A stretch of DNA of 6,583 bases from assembly GCA_038246575.1 (NCBI GenBank), contig JBBRVU010000212.1, positions 1 to 6,583 of the forward strand, written 5' to 3'. The notes beneath the pieces were generated by a model. That model worked only from the letters and a program-made list of their open reading frames with translations, did not search any database and was not told where the DNA came from. Below, piece after piece: positions 1 to 5,978 of the stretch (the first letter of the stretch is position 1; every line of letters starts with the position of its first letter). The position numbers and the translations under genes were made by a program. Origin of the DNA: JACCUZ01 sp038246575 (GTDB taxonomy: Bacteria > Actinomycetota > Actinomycetes > JACCUZ01).

Positions 1-222
1 GCGATCACCATCTACGCCGACAACAGCCGCCATGCCAGCCCCTGGGCCGCGAAGATCTACAACGACGCCCGCGCTGCCGGGAAAGACCACCCGCACGCCG
101 TCCGCGTCCTGGCCCGCGCCTGGACCCGCGTCATCTGGCGCAGCTGGCAAGACAAGGTCCCCTACGACCCCGCTCTTCACGGCAACGCTAACAAGATCAA
201 GAACGCCCCACTGGCGGCATGA
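1..222 (+). CDS. IS110-family transposase, C-terminal fragment
   Basis: The window opens inside this gene in frame 1, and 73 residues are visible before TGA at 220-222. The segment HPHAVRVLARAWTRVIWRSW followed by QDKVPYDP is the characteristic C-terminal end of IS110/IS116/IS902 transposases, just after the serine-containing Transposase_20 domain. These enzymes combine an N-terminal RuvC-like DEDD domain (outside the window) with the C-terminal serine domain and move the element using a bridge RNA. Only about 20 bases separate the stop from the inferred element end. That suits the IS110 subgroup, whose bridge RNA lies upstream of the transposase, rather than IS1111, so the bridge RNA would be off the left edge. 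Whether the full gene is intact cannot be seen. Confidence 0.9.
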   Translation, partial: AITIYADNSRHASPWAAKIYNDARAAGKDHPHAVRVLARAWTRVIWRSWQDKVPYDPALHGNANKIKNAPLAA

Positions 223-240
223 GGTTGACATAGGGAGTGT
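1..240 (+). mobile_element. IS110-family element, right end
   Basis: This is the 3' part of the element that carries the transposase above. The boundary is inferred from the neighbour: homology of the disrupted toxin gene on the - strand ends at LADMT, about 238-243, exactly where the sequence becomes the short tail after the transposase stop. A 5-base inverted repeat, TGACA (226-230) and TGTCA (238-242), sits at this border. The exact last base of the element is uncertain by several bases because IS110 elements lack conventional terminal inverted repeats. Confidence 0.7.
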
Positions 241-1770
241 CATGTCGGCGAGGTGGAGGTGGGGGTCGGTGAGGTCGAGGTCCCGCACGTCGCCGGTCAC
301 GGTGGCGGTCCCGGCGCCAGGCCTGGTCCGGGTCGGCGTGGTTGAACCAGCACCGTGCCGGGGACCCCGAACGCAGGACGTCGGTCAGGCCGTCGCCGTC
401 CAGGTCGACCAGGCGGACCGCGGGGTCGTCCGGGCTGACCGCCGGCGCCGTGGCGTACCGCTGGAACGAGCGGCGGCTCCACCCACCGGCGAACATCATC
501 GGGAAGTAACCCGCGCCGGCGGCGGAGGTGACCAGCAGATCCGGGCGGCCGTCCCCGTCGGCGTCGGCGAACCGCACCCCAGGGTCGCCCAGCGCCTGTG
601 GTGGCGCCTGCTCGATCGTGCGGGGAGGCCGAAGCGTCCCTCGCCCAGGTTCGGCCAGTACCGGTGGGCGGCGCCCAGTTCGACGATGTCGGGCAGGCCG
701 CTGCCCCGCAGATCCACCAGGGCCAGGCTCGCGTCACCGAGGCCGGTCCTCGGTAGGCCGGAGCCGGTCACCGCGGCGAACCGGCGCCGGGACGGGTCGA
801 ACCCGGAGTACCCGAAGGTCAGCGGCGGCAGTGCCTGCTCGTCGTCCCCGTCGATGCCCACGACGCCGACGCGCGTCAGCAGCGAGGCACCGTCGAATGC
901 GGCCTGCTGGTAACCGAACCGGTACTCCTTGGCGACCCGGGGCACCCCGCTCGCGGCATGGGTTACCACCCGGATCGCGGTGCCCCGCGACGAGGTGCGC
1001 ACCTCGAATCCGGCGCGGCGGTCGGAGAACGGGTCGGCCCGGGCCTGGTACTCGAACTCGACCGCGATCAGGAACGCAGGAGCCGCCGGGTCACCGTAGT
1101 CGGCATACTCGATCCGATCGATCAGCAACTGGGAGCCCTCGTGCCCCGGCTCCGCGCTGTCGCGCCGGTAGCGGTACCGGATCACGTTGCCGGGCAGGTC
1201 GGCCGTCTGCGTGATCCGCCAGGCGCACACCCGGTCTCCGCCTGGCGAGCGCACGGTGGCCGGGTCCTGCCAGTCGGCTGGCGCCGGCACGGGCCGCGGG
1301 CTGCCGTACAGGGTGACCAGCCCGTCCTTGCTGCGGACCTCCCAGTAGTTCTGGCCGGCGTCCTGGACGTGCTCGATCCGCGCGAACAGGCCCTCGGTCC
1401 GCGGCCGGTAACGCTGCCGCCCGGGCCCGCCGCCGGCCACCCGCACCAGGTCCTCGGCGCTGGAGACGATGAACACGTCATCGGCGTCGTAACGCGGCAC
1501 GCCCCGGGAGGTCTTGCGGGAGACCCCGGGCAGGCTGAGGGCCCAGCCCAGGCCGAACGGCCCGTTCCCGGTGCCGGTGCTGTACGCCAGGCTCAGCTGC
1601 GGCTGGAGGCCATGCCGCCCCGGCGGGACCGAGATCGGCACCGAGAAGTTGCCCGTCCCGGTGAACAGGTCCGGGGCGAACTTCTCGCCCAAACCGCTGA
1701 TCGCGCCGCCCCCCGACGGCAGCGAGATGACCGAACCACCCGCCGCGGCGCCCGTCTCCGTGCTCGCCAT
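238..1770 (-). pseudogene. SpvB/TcB-like insecticidal toxin complex protein, N-terminal part, frameshifted and IS-truncated
   Basis: TcB-type proteins form the beta-propeller and cocoon shell of Tc toxin complexes, which hold the cytotoxic C-terminal part before injection through a TcA pore. The start is ATG at 1770-1768, seven bases after AGGAG (1782-1778). The protein opens with the SpvB-domain hallmark SLPSGGGAISGLGEKF, then LFTGTGNFSVPISVPPGR and GPFGLGWALSLPGVSRKT. Further on come VCBS/FG-GAP-type calcium-loop repeats (DADGDGRPDLL, DLDGDGLTDVL). The reading frame breaks twice. At 622-625 a single missing C in a C run (+ strand GGGG) leaves the frame: adding one base gives GRFGLPRTIEQAPPQALGDP as expected. 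Near 310-319 the frame moves again, after DPDQAW, to TVTGDVRDLDLTDPHLHLAD. Homology stops at LADMT, where the IS110 element begins. About 510 residues remain, whereas full family members usually exceed 1,400. No TcA or TcC partner is in the window. Family assignment is firm; the pseudogene status rests on the frameshifts being real and not sequencing errors, though the IS truncation stands alone. Confidence 0.9.
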
Positions 1771-1777
1771 CCCTCGG

Positions 1778-1782
1778 CTCCT
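1778..1782 (-). promoter_or_regulatory. Ribosome binding site of the tcB-like gene
   Basis: AGGAG read on the - strand, seven bases before ATG at 1770. It decides the start: the reading frame is open for 100 further codons upstream, but that stretch belongs to an IS relic and not to the toxin. Confidence 0.6.
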
Positions 1783-1797
1783 GACCTTCCGGCCCCA

Positions 1798-1945
1798 GTT
1801 GTAGTCATCGTCGGGGAGGGACAGCGCCGGCGTCACATACGCGGCCACATGCGGTGGCAGCTTGCCATCCGACCGGCGTCCGGCCACCCCACACACCGCG
1901 ACCGCCTCGTCCACCGTGTCCGCAGACACCGAGCCCACATTCCGG
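1798..1945 (-). pseudogene. IS4-like transposase relic (N-terminal IS4 domain)
   Basis: On the - strand, in the same frame as the toxin start but upstream of it, the sequence reads SADTVDEAVAVCGVAGRRS, then DGKLPPHVAAY and SLPDDDYN. The order of a VDE(A/V)(V/I)A helix, a Gly/Arg-rich loop, (K/R)LPP(H/R)V..Y and (F/P)DDDY matches the N-terminal domain of actinobacterial IS4-family transposases (Nterm_IS4, from memory of the family). Nothing recognisable remains of the DDE catalytic domain, which would follow at the left; the toxin gene starts only 28 bases on. So this is a roughly 45-codon scrap. An alternative is chance similarity in a GC-rich open frame, but the motif order argues against it. 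Confidence 0.6.
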
Positions 1946-2033
1946 TGCTCGCAGTTGGGACGGCTCGTATCTTTCGGCGCTCCGCGGCATCGTACGGATG
2001 CCGCGCCCTCAACCGAGGGGTGCGCATCACGAT

Positions 2034-2038
2034 GAGGT
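2034..2038 (+). promoter_or_regulatory. Ribosome binding site of the membrane protein gene
   Basis: GAGGT lies six bases before ATG at 2045 and supports that start over other in-frame choices. No convincing -10/-35 pair was seen in the 100 bases upstream. Confidence 0.55.
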
Positions 2039-2044
2039 GCCCCG

Positions 2045-3376
2045 ATGACCTCGACGCCAACCGCGTCCACGGCGTTCGGCCGCCAGCGCGCCCGAACCGC
2101 CGCGTGGACGACATCGGCGATTCATTGGCTCCTGCTGGCTGCTCTGGTCGCGGCGATCCTGTCACCGGCTCTCGTGCTCGACCAGCCGAGTCAGCTGTAC
2201 CTACTCAAGATCGCCTTGGCCGCAACCCTCACGCTGTTCCCCGCCTGGATCTACCTGCTCTTCATCGGATCCAAGGGCGAGCGGCTCTACGACGAGTACG
2301 TCATCAACCTGCACCGATTACACATCGACCAGCCTGCCAATCTGCCGGCGCCGCCACAACACACGACCTACTACCAATCCTGGAAGGCCGCCCACCGGGC
2401 GCAGATCGAGAGCGCCAGCATCGGGACACGTGACAACCTGTACCGCGCGAAGTTCGAGGCGGTGTACGGGCCGGAGTCGGTCAGCACCCGCGCACTCGTC
2501 GACCCGGACGCGCGGCGCACCGTGCGCCACCGCACACAGACTTTCACGCCGATCCTGCTGACGACGTTCCTGCTCGGGGTCGGGTGGACGTTGGTTGTCC
2601 GGCCCGATGGATTGCATGACGTCCACCTGATCGATGCACTGAGCAGACTCCCCCAGCTCCCGGTCGAACCGCTCCGCTTCGGCTTCCTGGGTGCCTACTG
2701 GTTCATCGTGCAGGATCTGGTGCGCCGGTACTACCGCGACGATCTCACGACGGACGCGTACATCTCGGCGGTGACCCGTGTCGTCGTCGTCTCGCTGCTC
2801 GTGACGACGATGGGGCTCATCCCGCTCGGCACGCCTGCGCAGCAACAAGTGCTCGCGTTTCTCGTCGGGATCTTCCCGCAGGTGGGCATGGAGGTTATCA
2901 AGGCGGGCGCGCAGGCCGTCCTCGCGCGGCTGGTGCCGCCTCTCAAGCCTGAGCACCCGTTGTCTGCGCTGCAAGGCCTCACCATCTGGGACCAGGCGCG
3001 ACTGCTTGAGGAGGGCATCGAGGATCTCGAGAACCTGGCCACCGCCAACCTTGTCGACGTGCTGCTGTCCATGAGGGTCCCCGTCGCCCGGCTGGTGGAC
3101 TGGATCGACCAGTCGATCCTCCTCATCCATCTGTCCACGCGGGCGAACCAGGGGCCGCGCGACCGGCTGCAGCAGGTCGGTATCCGCACCGCCACGGATC
3201 TCGAGGCGGCATGGGCCGAAGCCACCGACGACGGACGCGAGATGCTCAGCGAGACGATCTTCGAGGAGCACGGCTGCGTGCTCCGCGGACAGGCGCTGCT
3301 CACGGCCGTCGGCCGAGAGGCCAGCATCGCGCACGTGCGTGCGTTCCGCGCCCGCACGTGGCTGGCGGACACGTAA
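2045..3376 (+). CDS. Multi-pass membrane protein of unknown function
   Basis: The protein has 443 residues and no recognised family. Hydrophobic segments fall at roughly residues 26-46, 51-74, 168-186, 212-226 (weaker), 238-260 and 265-283, which suggests five or six membrane spans. Between spans 2 and 3 is a soluble loop of about 90 residues (80-165) rich in Tyr, His and Arg (TTYYQSWKAAHRAQIE). After the last span comes a 150-residue soluble tail. Residues 306-360 (ALQGLTIWDQARLLEEGI, then DLENLATANLVDVLLSM) and 370-390 (RDRLQQVGIRTATDLEAAW) have the short helix - turn with glycine - helix spacing of helix-hairpin-helix-like domains. This is a structural guess and not a domain hit. Codon use fits a genuine gene (strong GC3, sensible Trp/Tyr/Phe content), and a possible terminator follows. 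It stands alone, divergent from the broken toxin gene, and I cannot assign a function or tie it to the toxin. Confidence 0.85.
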   Translation: MTSTPTASTAFGRQRARTAAWTTSAIHWLLLAALVAAILSPALVLDQPSQLYLLKIALAATLTLFPAWIYLLFIGSKGERLYDEYVINLHRLHIDQPANLPAPPQHTTYYQSWKAAHRAQIESASIGTRDNLYRAKFEAVYGPESVSTRALVDPDARRTVRHRTQTFTPILLTTFLLGVGWTLVVRPDGLHDVHLIDALSRLPQLPVEPLRFGFLGAYWFIVQDLVRRYYRDDLTTDAYISAVTRVVVVSLLVTTMGLIPLGTPAQQQVLAFLVGIFPQVGMEVIKAGAQAVLARLVPPLKPEHPLSALQGLTIWDQARLLEEGIEDLENLATANLVDVLLSMRVPVARLVDWIDQSILLIHLSTRANQGPRDRLQQVGIRTATDLEAAWAEATDDGREMLSETIFEEHGCVLRGQALLTAVGREASIAHVRAFRARTWLADT

Positions 3377-3391
3377 CTGCGACGGTACTTC

Positions 3392-3414
3392 GGCCAGCGT
3401 CAGCAGTGTTGGCC
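3392..3414 (+). terminator. Possible stem-loop terminator after the membrane protein gene
   Basis: GGCCAGC (3392-3398) pairs with GTTGGCC (3408-3414) with one G-U wobble around a 9-base loop, 15 bases after the stop codon. There is no T-tract, so this would be the T-less type frequent in high-GC actinobacteria or simply a chance hairpin. Confidence 0.3.
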
Positions 3415-3497
3415 TGGACACGGTCAAGGAGGTCCGTTCGATGGCGAACACGACGTAGTACACACCTCGTCGATGAGCTGGGAGGCCGGCGCGGCGG

Positions 3498-3617
3498 TCA
3501 ACCACCGCATCCCCGCCCAGCCGCAGCAGCAACCCGTCGCCGCGCCCAGCGGCGAGCCCGGGCCGGCCACGACCTGGCCCGGCCGGCAGCGGCAACGGTG
3601 AGACGGATGCGGGTCAT
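3498..3617 (-). pseudogene. Small basic hypothetical protein, probably frameshifted
   Basis: ATG at 3617-3615 overlaps the stop of the gene at 3614-3889 in the sequence ATGA, the usual sign of translational coupling. The frame reads MTRIRLTVAAAGRARSWPAR, then an Arg/Ala-rich stretch, and ends at TGA (3500-3498) after 39 residues. Just before that stop, a different - strand frame becomes the plausible one: GMRWLTAAPASQLIDEV, with nearly every third base G or C. It joins smoothly if one base is restored near 3513-3517. The original gene therefore probably continued to about 3455 or beyond. The protein resembles small basic proteins often found in actinobacterial mobile elements, but I do not recognise a family and propose no function. 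Confidence 0.4.
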
Positions 3618-3889
3618 GACTTTCCCTCCGGTGTCGGGGCCGGCGGCCGGCGAGCCGGGCGAGGTCGGCGCCGGCCCAGCTCGGCACCGCCAGGCCGGAC
3701 CCGGCTGGCGGCGCGTGGGCAGGCGTCCGGTTGCCAGCCGGTGAGGATCACCACCTCCACGGCGCGGTGGGCGAGGAAGTAGTCCTGGTAGATGTCGCCG
3801 CAGTCACGAGACAGCTCCTCCGCGACCTGCGGCGCGGCGCGGGGAGCTACCGCGCCGTGTGCAGCGGGTCGCTGGTCGGCCGCCCGCAC
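3614..3889 (-). pseudogene. Hypothetical protein relic, upstream partner of the coupled pair
   Basis: The frame from GTG at 3889 to TGA at 3614 encodes 91 residues. The convincing part is VAEELSRDCGDIYQDYFLAH followed by RAVEVVILTGWQPDACP (about 3725-3825): its third positions are almost all G or C and its composition (Tyr, Phe, Ile, Gln) is that of a folded protein, unlike the other frames. The last 30 residues are Pro/Arg-rich and less convincing. Upstream, 3850-3894 in another - strand frame reads QTCGRPTSDPLHTAR, which looks like part of a zinc-ribbon motif and may be the true N-terminal continuation, lost by a frameshift. The start is thus uncertain and the gene is probably broken. It ends with the ATGA overlap to the next small gene. 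Function unknown. Confidence 0.4.
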
Positions 3890-3901
3890 GTCTGCTAGTG
3901 C

Positions 3902-4118
3902 TCACCTGGCGGTGACCAGACCTGCTCGTTGAAAAGTGACCACCCTGGCCTGACCGGCCTGAGCGGCGTGCGGGAACCGGAACCCGGCGGTCACGGTGAC
4001 GACCTTGACGACGCGGGGTTCGAGGCGGCCGTGGGCGTGGTTGGCGCTCTGGCGCCCGGCCACGGACGTCCTTCCACGGCAGCGCCCGCAGCTGGTGGCG
4101 CAGGGCCGGCTGGTTGGC
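3902..4118 (-). pseudogene. ISAs1-family transposase relic
   Basis: ISAs1 transposases are DDE enzymes. On the - strand the first part reads ANQPALRHQLRALPWKDV (4118 to about 4065), matching the (K)xNQPxL...L..LPW..V segment of the family. A frame change near 4061-4067 then leads to HGRLEPRVVKVVTV and GFRFPHAAQA, matching the next conserved block HGR.E.R..K...V..G..FPHAAQA. The frame closes with TGA at 3904-3902. The catalytic domain flanks are missing on both sides: upstream of 4118 nothing recognisable remains, and after HAAQA the usual basic stretch (RITRRRR-like) is absent. It is a dead scrap of about 72 codons, lying between the peptidase-cluster regulator and the small relic genes. Confidence 0.8.
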
Positions 4119-4208
4119 CCTACCACCTCCCTCCGCACCGCCCGACGCTGACCTTGACGAGAACTCTGCCGGTGGCAGTAGTCCGTCCTCGCGTCGAAGG
4201 GCTCCAGG

Positions 4209-4233
4209 CTGCGAGATCAAGGGGGTCTCGCGG
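4209..4233 (+). other. Hairpin upstream of the LuxR-type regulator gene
   Basis: GCGAGATC (4211-4218) pairs with GGTCTCGC (4224-4231), with one T-G wobble, around the 5-base loop AAGGG. The hairpin lies 33 bases before the likely GTG start at 4265. It could be part of the 5' leader or a leftover of the adjacent IS relic. No T-tract follows, and no function can be assigned from sequence alone. Confidence 0.35.
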
Positions 4234-4264
4234 GAGTTGGCCGGACAGGTCATCGTCCCGGCGT

Positions 4265-4966
4265 GTGACGTCTAGTGATCTAGCAACCACGCAACGCGAC
4301 CAATTCATCCTGGTGGAGTCGTCCAGCCGAGTGATCGCGGCAGGCTTCGCCGCTGGACTGCGCGAGCTCGGCTGGAGCGAGGTGCAGGCATACGCACCGA
4401 AGGCCTCTCAGGCCACCGCCCGGCCGTCCGGGCGGCCGATCAGCGTGGTGCTTGTCGCGAACCGGCGCGGTGAGCTGCCCCCGCCTCCCGACGTCGAGCA
4501 TGTGCAGACCATCGTGGTGGGTGGCCGCTGTGCGGCGAAGTCCGTGCTCGCGGTGGTCGACACGGACGTCATCGGGATCGTCGACGGTGACGAGCCGTTC
4601 GAGTCTCAGGTGCGGGCGGTCGACCGCGTCCTCGGTGCCGCGCCGCCAGACGTGGATCTCGACGTACGGATCGCCACGGTCCGCCGTCAGGTCGACGAGG
4701 CGGACCGGCTAAGGCGGTTGACCAGACGCGAGCAAGGCGTGCTGGAGGCCCTCGAGGCCGGCCTCTCGGCCGCCGAGATCGCGGCGGCGGATGTCGTCGC
4801 GCTCACGACCGTACGGGCGCACATCCGGGCCATTCTCGCCAAGCTCGGCGTGCAGTCTCAGCTGGCCGCGGTCGCGCTCGCGCACCGCGCCGGCTGCGCA
4901 GAGGGCTCAAAAATGTCGTCAAAGTTGACGATTGGCGCCCCGGAGTCGTCCGAGCACGCTCAGTAA
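4265..4966 (+). CDS. LuxR/NarL-type transcriptional regulator with degenerate receiver domain
   Basis: The protein has 233 residues from GTG at 4265; a later GTG at 4313 is possible. The frame is open to 3929, but the upstream part overlaps the ISAs1 relic and is Arg/Pro-rich, so I exclude it. The ribosome binding site is weak, so the start is tentative. Residues 152-208 form a LuxR-type helix-turn-helix: LTRREQGVLEALEAGLSAAE, then TTVRAHIRAILAKLGVQSQ. It follows the NarL pattern closely, with the recognition helix around 180-192. Residues 14-125 have the alternating strand/helix pattern of a receiver (FILVES, ISVVLVANRRG, VQTIVVGG). However, the expected phospho-acceptor Asp at the end of strand 3 is absent (VVLVAN), so control by phosphorylation is unlikely. 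It probably binds DNA as a dimer and may control the peptidase gene 50 bases downstream. The 23-residue tail after the helix-turn-helix overlaps a palindrome. Confidence 0.85.
   Translation: MTSSDLATTQRDQFILVESSSRVIAAGFAAGLRELGWSEVQAYAPKASQATARPSGRPISVVLVANRRGELPPPPDVEHVQTIVVGGRCAAKSVLAVVDTDVIGIVDGDEPFESQVRAVDRVLGAAPPDVDLDVRIATVRRQVDEADRLRRLTRREQGVLEALEAGLSAAEIAAADVVALTTVRAHIRAILAKLGVQSQLAAVALAHRAGCAEGSKMSSKLTIGAPESSEHAQ
4916..4931 (+). promoter_or_regulatory. Palindrome, candidate operator upstream of the peptidase gene
   Basis: TCGTCAA (4916-4922) and TTGACGA (4925-4931) are perfect 7-base inverted arms with a 2-base spacer. They lie in an unusually AT-rich patch (4908-4934) at the end of the regulator coding sequence, 85 bases before the peptidase start. 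The right arm includes TTGACG, a possible -35 hexamer, but no good -10 follows at 17-18 bases. The size fits a LuxR-type dimer site; the role is inferred. Confidence 0.4.
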
Positions 4967-5006
4967 CAGCCCCTCGCGAACGAACGACTCGTCGTCCCCG
5001 ACGTCC

Positions 5007-5011
5007 GGAGG
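5007..5011 (+). promoter_or_regulatory. Ribosome binding site of the peptidase gene
   Basis: GGAGG stands five bases before GTG at 5017 and fixes that GTG as the start. Confidence 0.7.
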
Positions 5012-5016
5012 TCCCG

Positions 5017-5940
5017 GTGACCGAACCACATCCAGCCCAGCCCTCGGACCAGACGATCCTCCGGTCGGCGAGCGGCTGGCTGTCCAGGCCGAACATTGTG
5101 GGTCTCAGCGTCGGCGCCAAGGTGGTCAAGGGCGCCGCCACCACCAGGCGGGCGCTCGTCGTGCACGTCGTGGAGAAGAAGCCGGCGGGCGCATTGACCG
5201 GGGCCGACTTCCCGGTCCCCGCGCAGCTCGAGCTCGAGGTGCCGGGCCCCGACGGGTCCACGTCGACGGTGTCGGTGCCCACCGACGTCATCGCGGTCGG
5301 CGAGGCGCGCCTGCAGGCGCTCGACCAGCGCGTCCGACCGTGCCCGGGCGGCTACCAGGTCGACTCCGGGGTGACGGGGATCTCCGGGACACTCGGCGTC
5401 AACATCGCCTGGCGCGGTGCCTACCGGCTGCTGGCGAGCAACCACGTCATCGCCGAGAACGGCAACGTCGGGTCGGAGGTCTACCAGCCGCGGGACAACG
5501 CCGACGACCTCGTGGGCACGGTCAATGGCTACGTCCCCGTCGTGCTCTATCCGAAGCCCGACGAGCCGAACCCGGTGTTCAACAAGCAGGACCTCGCCTG
5601 GTCGAACGTCGGCAAGGACGTGTGCGCCCCGGCGATCTACGAGATCGGCGCGCCGAAGGGCATCCGCGAGCCCAAGGTCGGCGAGACCGTGCGGCTGGTC
5701 GGCAAGCAGACCGGCGCGGTCAAGACCGCGAAGGTGGTGAGCGTCGACCTGCAGAAGAAGATGAAGTGGCCGATCGGCGGGACGCAGTTTGCGTGGTTCA
5801 CGTCGCTGATCCAGCTCGACTCGGTGGTCACCGTGGCCGGCGACTCCGGCGCGGCGTACGTCGCCGACGACGGCATGGTCGTCGGCCTGCACATGGGCGC
5901 CAACGACGCCTACTCGTTCGGCTGCCTCGCCTCGGAGTAG
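5017..5940 (+). CDS. NAL1-like trypsin-fold serine peptidase
   Basis: The protein has 307 residues, GTG start with a strong ribosome binding site. The catalytic triad of chymotrypsin-fold (S1-like) serine peptidases is visible: His143 in RLLASNHVIAENGN, Asp192 in NKQDLAWSNV, and Ser277 in VAGDSGAAYV, followed by VVGLHMGAN. GTLG (124-127) before the histidine block and YQPRDNADDLVGTVNGYVPV after it are typical of the NAL1-like/bacterial trypsin-like branch. So is the N-terminal module (about 25-75: NIVGLSVGAKVV, then RRALVVHVVEKKP, PVPAQLE), which occurs in the same place in that branch. There is no signal peptide or membrane segment, so it is probably cytoplasmic, unlike most secreted trypsin-like enzymes. 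It sits 50 bases after the regulator and 38 before an unknown gene, and the three are likely co-transcribed. The substrate cannot be told from sequence; the next-door protein is an obvious candidate partner or target (inference). Confidence 0.9.
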   Translation: MTEPHPAQPSDQTILRSASGWLSRPNIVGLSVGAKVVKGAATTRRALVVHVVEKKPAGALTGADFPVPAQLELEVPGPDGSTSTVSVPTDVIAVGEARLQALDQRVRPCPGGYQVDSGVTGISGTLGVNIAWRGAYRLLASNHVIAENGNVGSEVYQPRDNADDLVGTVNGYVPVVLYPKPDEPNPVFNKQDLAWSNVGKDVCAPAIYEIGAPKGIREPKVGETVRLVGKQTGAVKTAKVVSVDLQKKMKWPIGGTQFAWFTSLIQLDSVVTVAGDSGAAYVADDGMVVGLHMGANDAYSFGCLASE

Positions 5941-5978
5941 GGCGAGCCGAACCACAGCACGGGAAGGGGAAGCCTGCG

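Noticed and set aside
223..243. Bridge RNA of the IS110 element downstream of the transposase
   Set aside because: Only about 20 bases separate the stop from the end of the element, too short for a bridge RNA of this family; it must lie upstream, outside the window.
32..913. Long + strand open frame over the transposase end and toxin gene
   Set aside because: It is antisense to the clear toxin homology and crosses the IS junction; its translation is Arg/Pro/Ala-rich low-complexity, a GC-rich shadow.
958..2433. 491-codon + strand open frame
   Set aside because: It lies opposite the toxin gene and overlaps the start of the membrane protein gene in another frame; no coherent motif, typical shadow frame in high-GC DNA.
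3380..3465. - strand piece reading VYYVVFAIERTSLTV and TLLTLAEVPSQL
   Set aside because: It could be a further continuation of the frameshifted small gene, but third-position bias is only moderate, it overlaps the end of the membrane protein gene, and I know no match.
2318..3595. 425-codon - strand open frame
   Set aside because: It is antisense to the membrane protein gene and has the Arg/Asp/Val-rich composition of a shadow.
3929..4264. N-terminal extension of the LuxR-type regulator
   Set aside because: The frame is open, but this part is antisense to the ISAs1 relic and low in complexity; the domain begins only after 4265.
4960..5955. 331-codon - strand open frame
   Set aside because: It is exactly antisense to the peptidase, which has a full catalytic triad and a good ribosome binding site.
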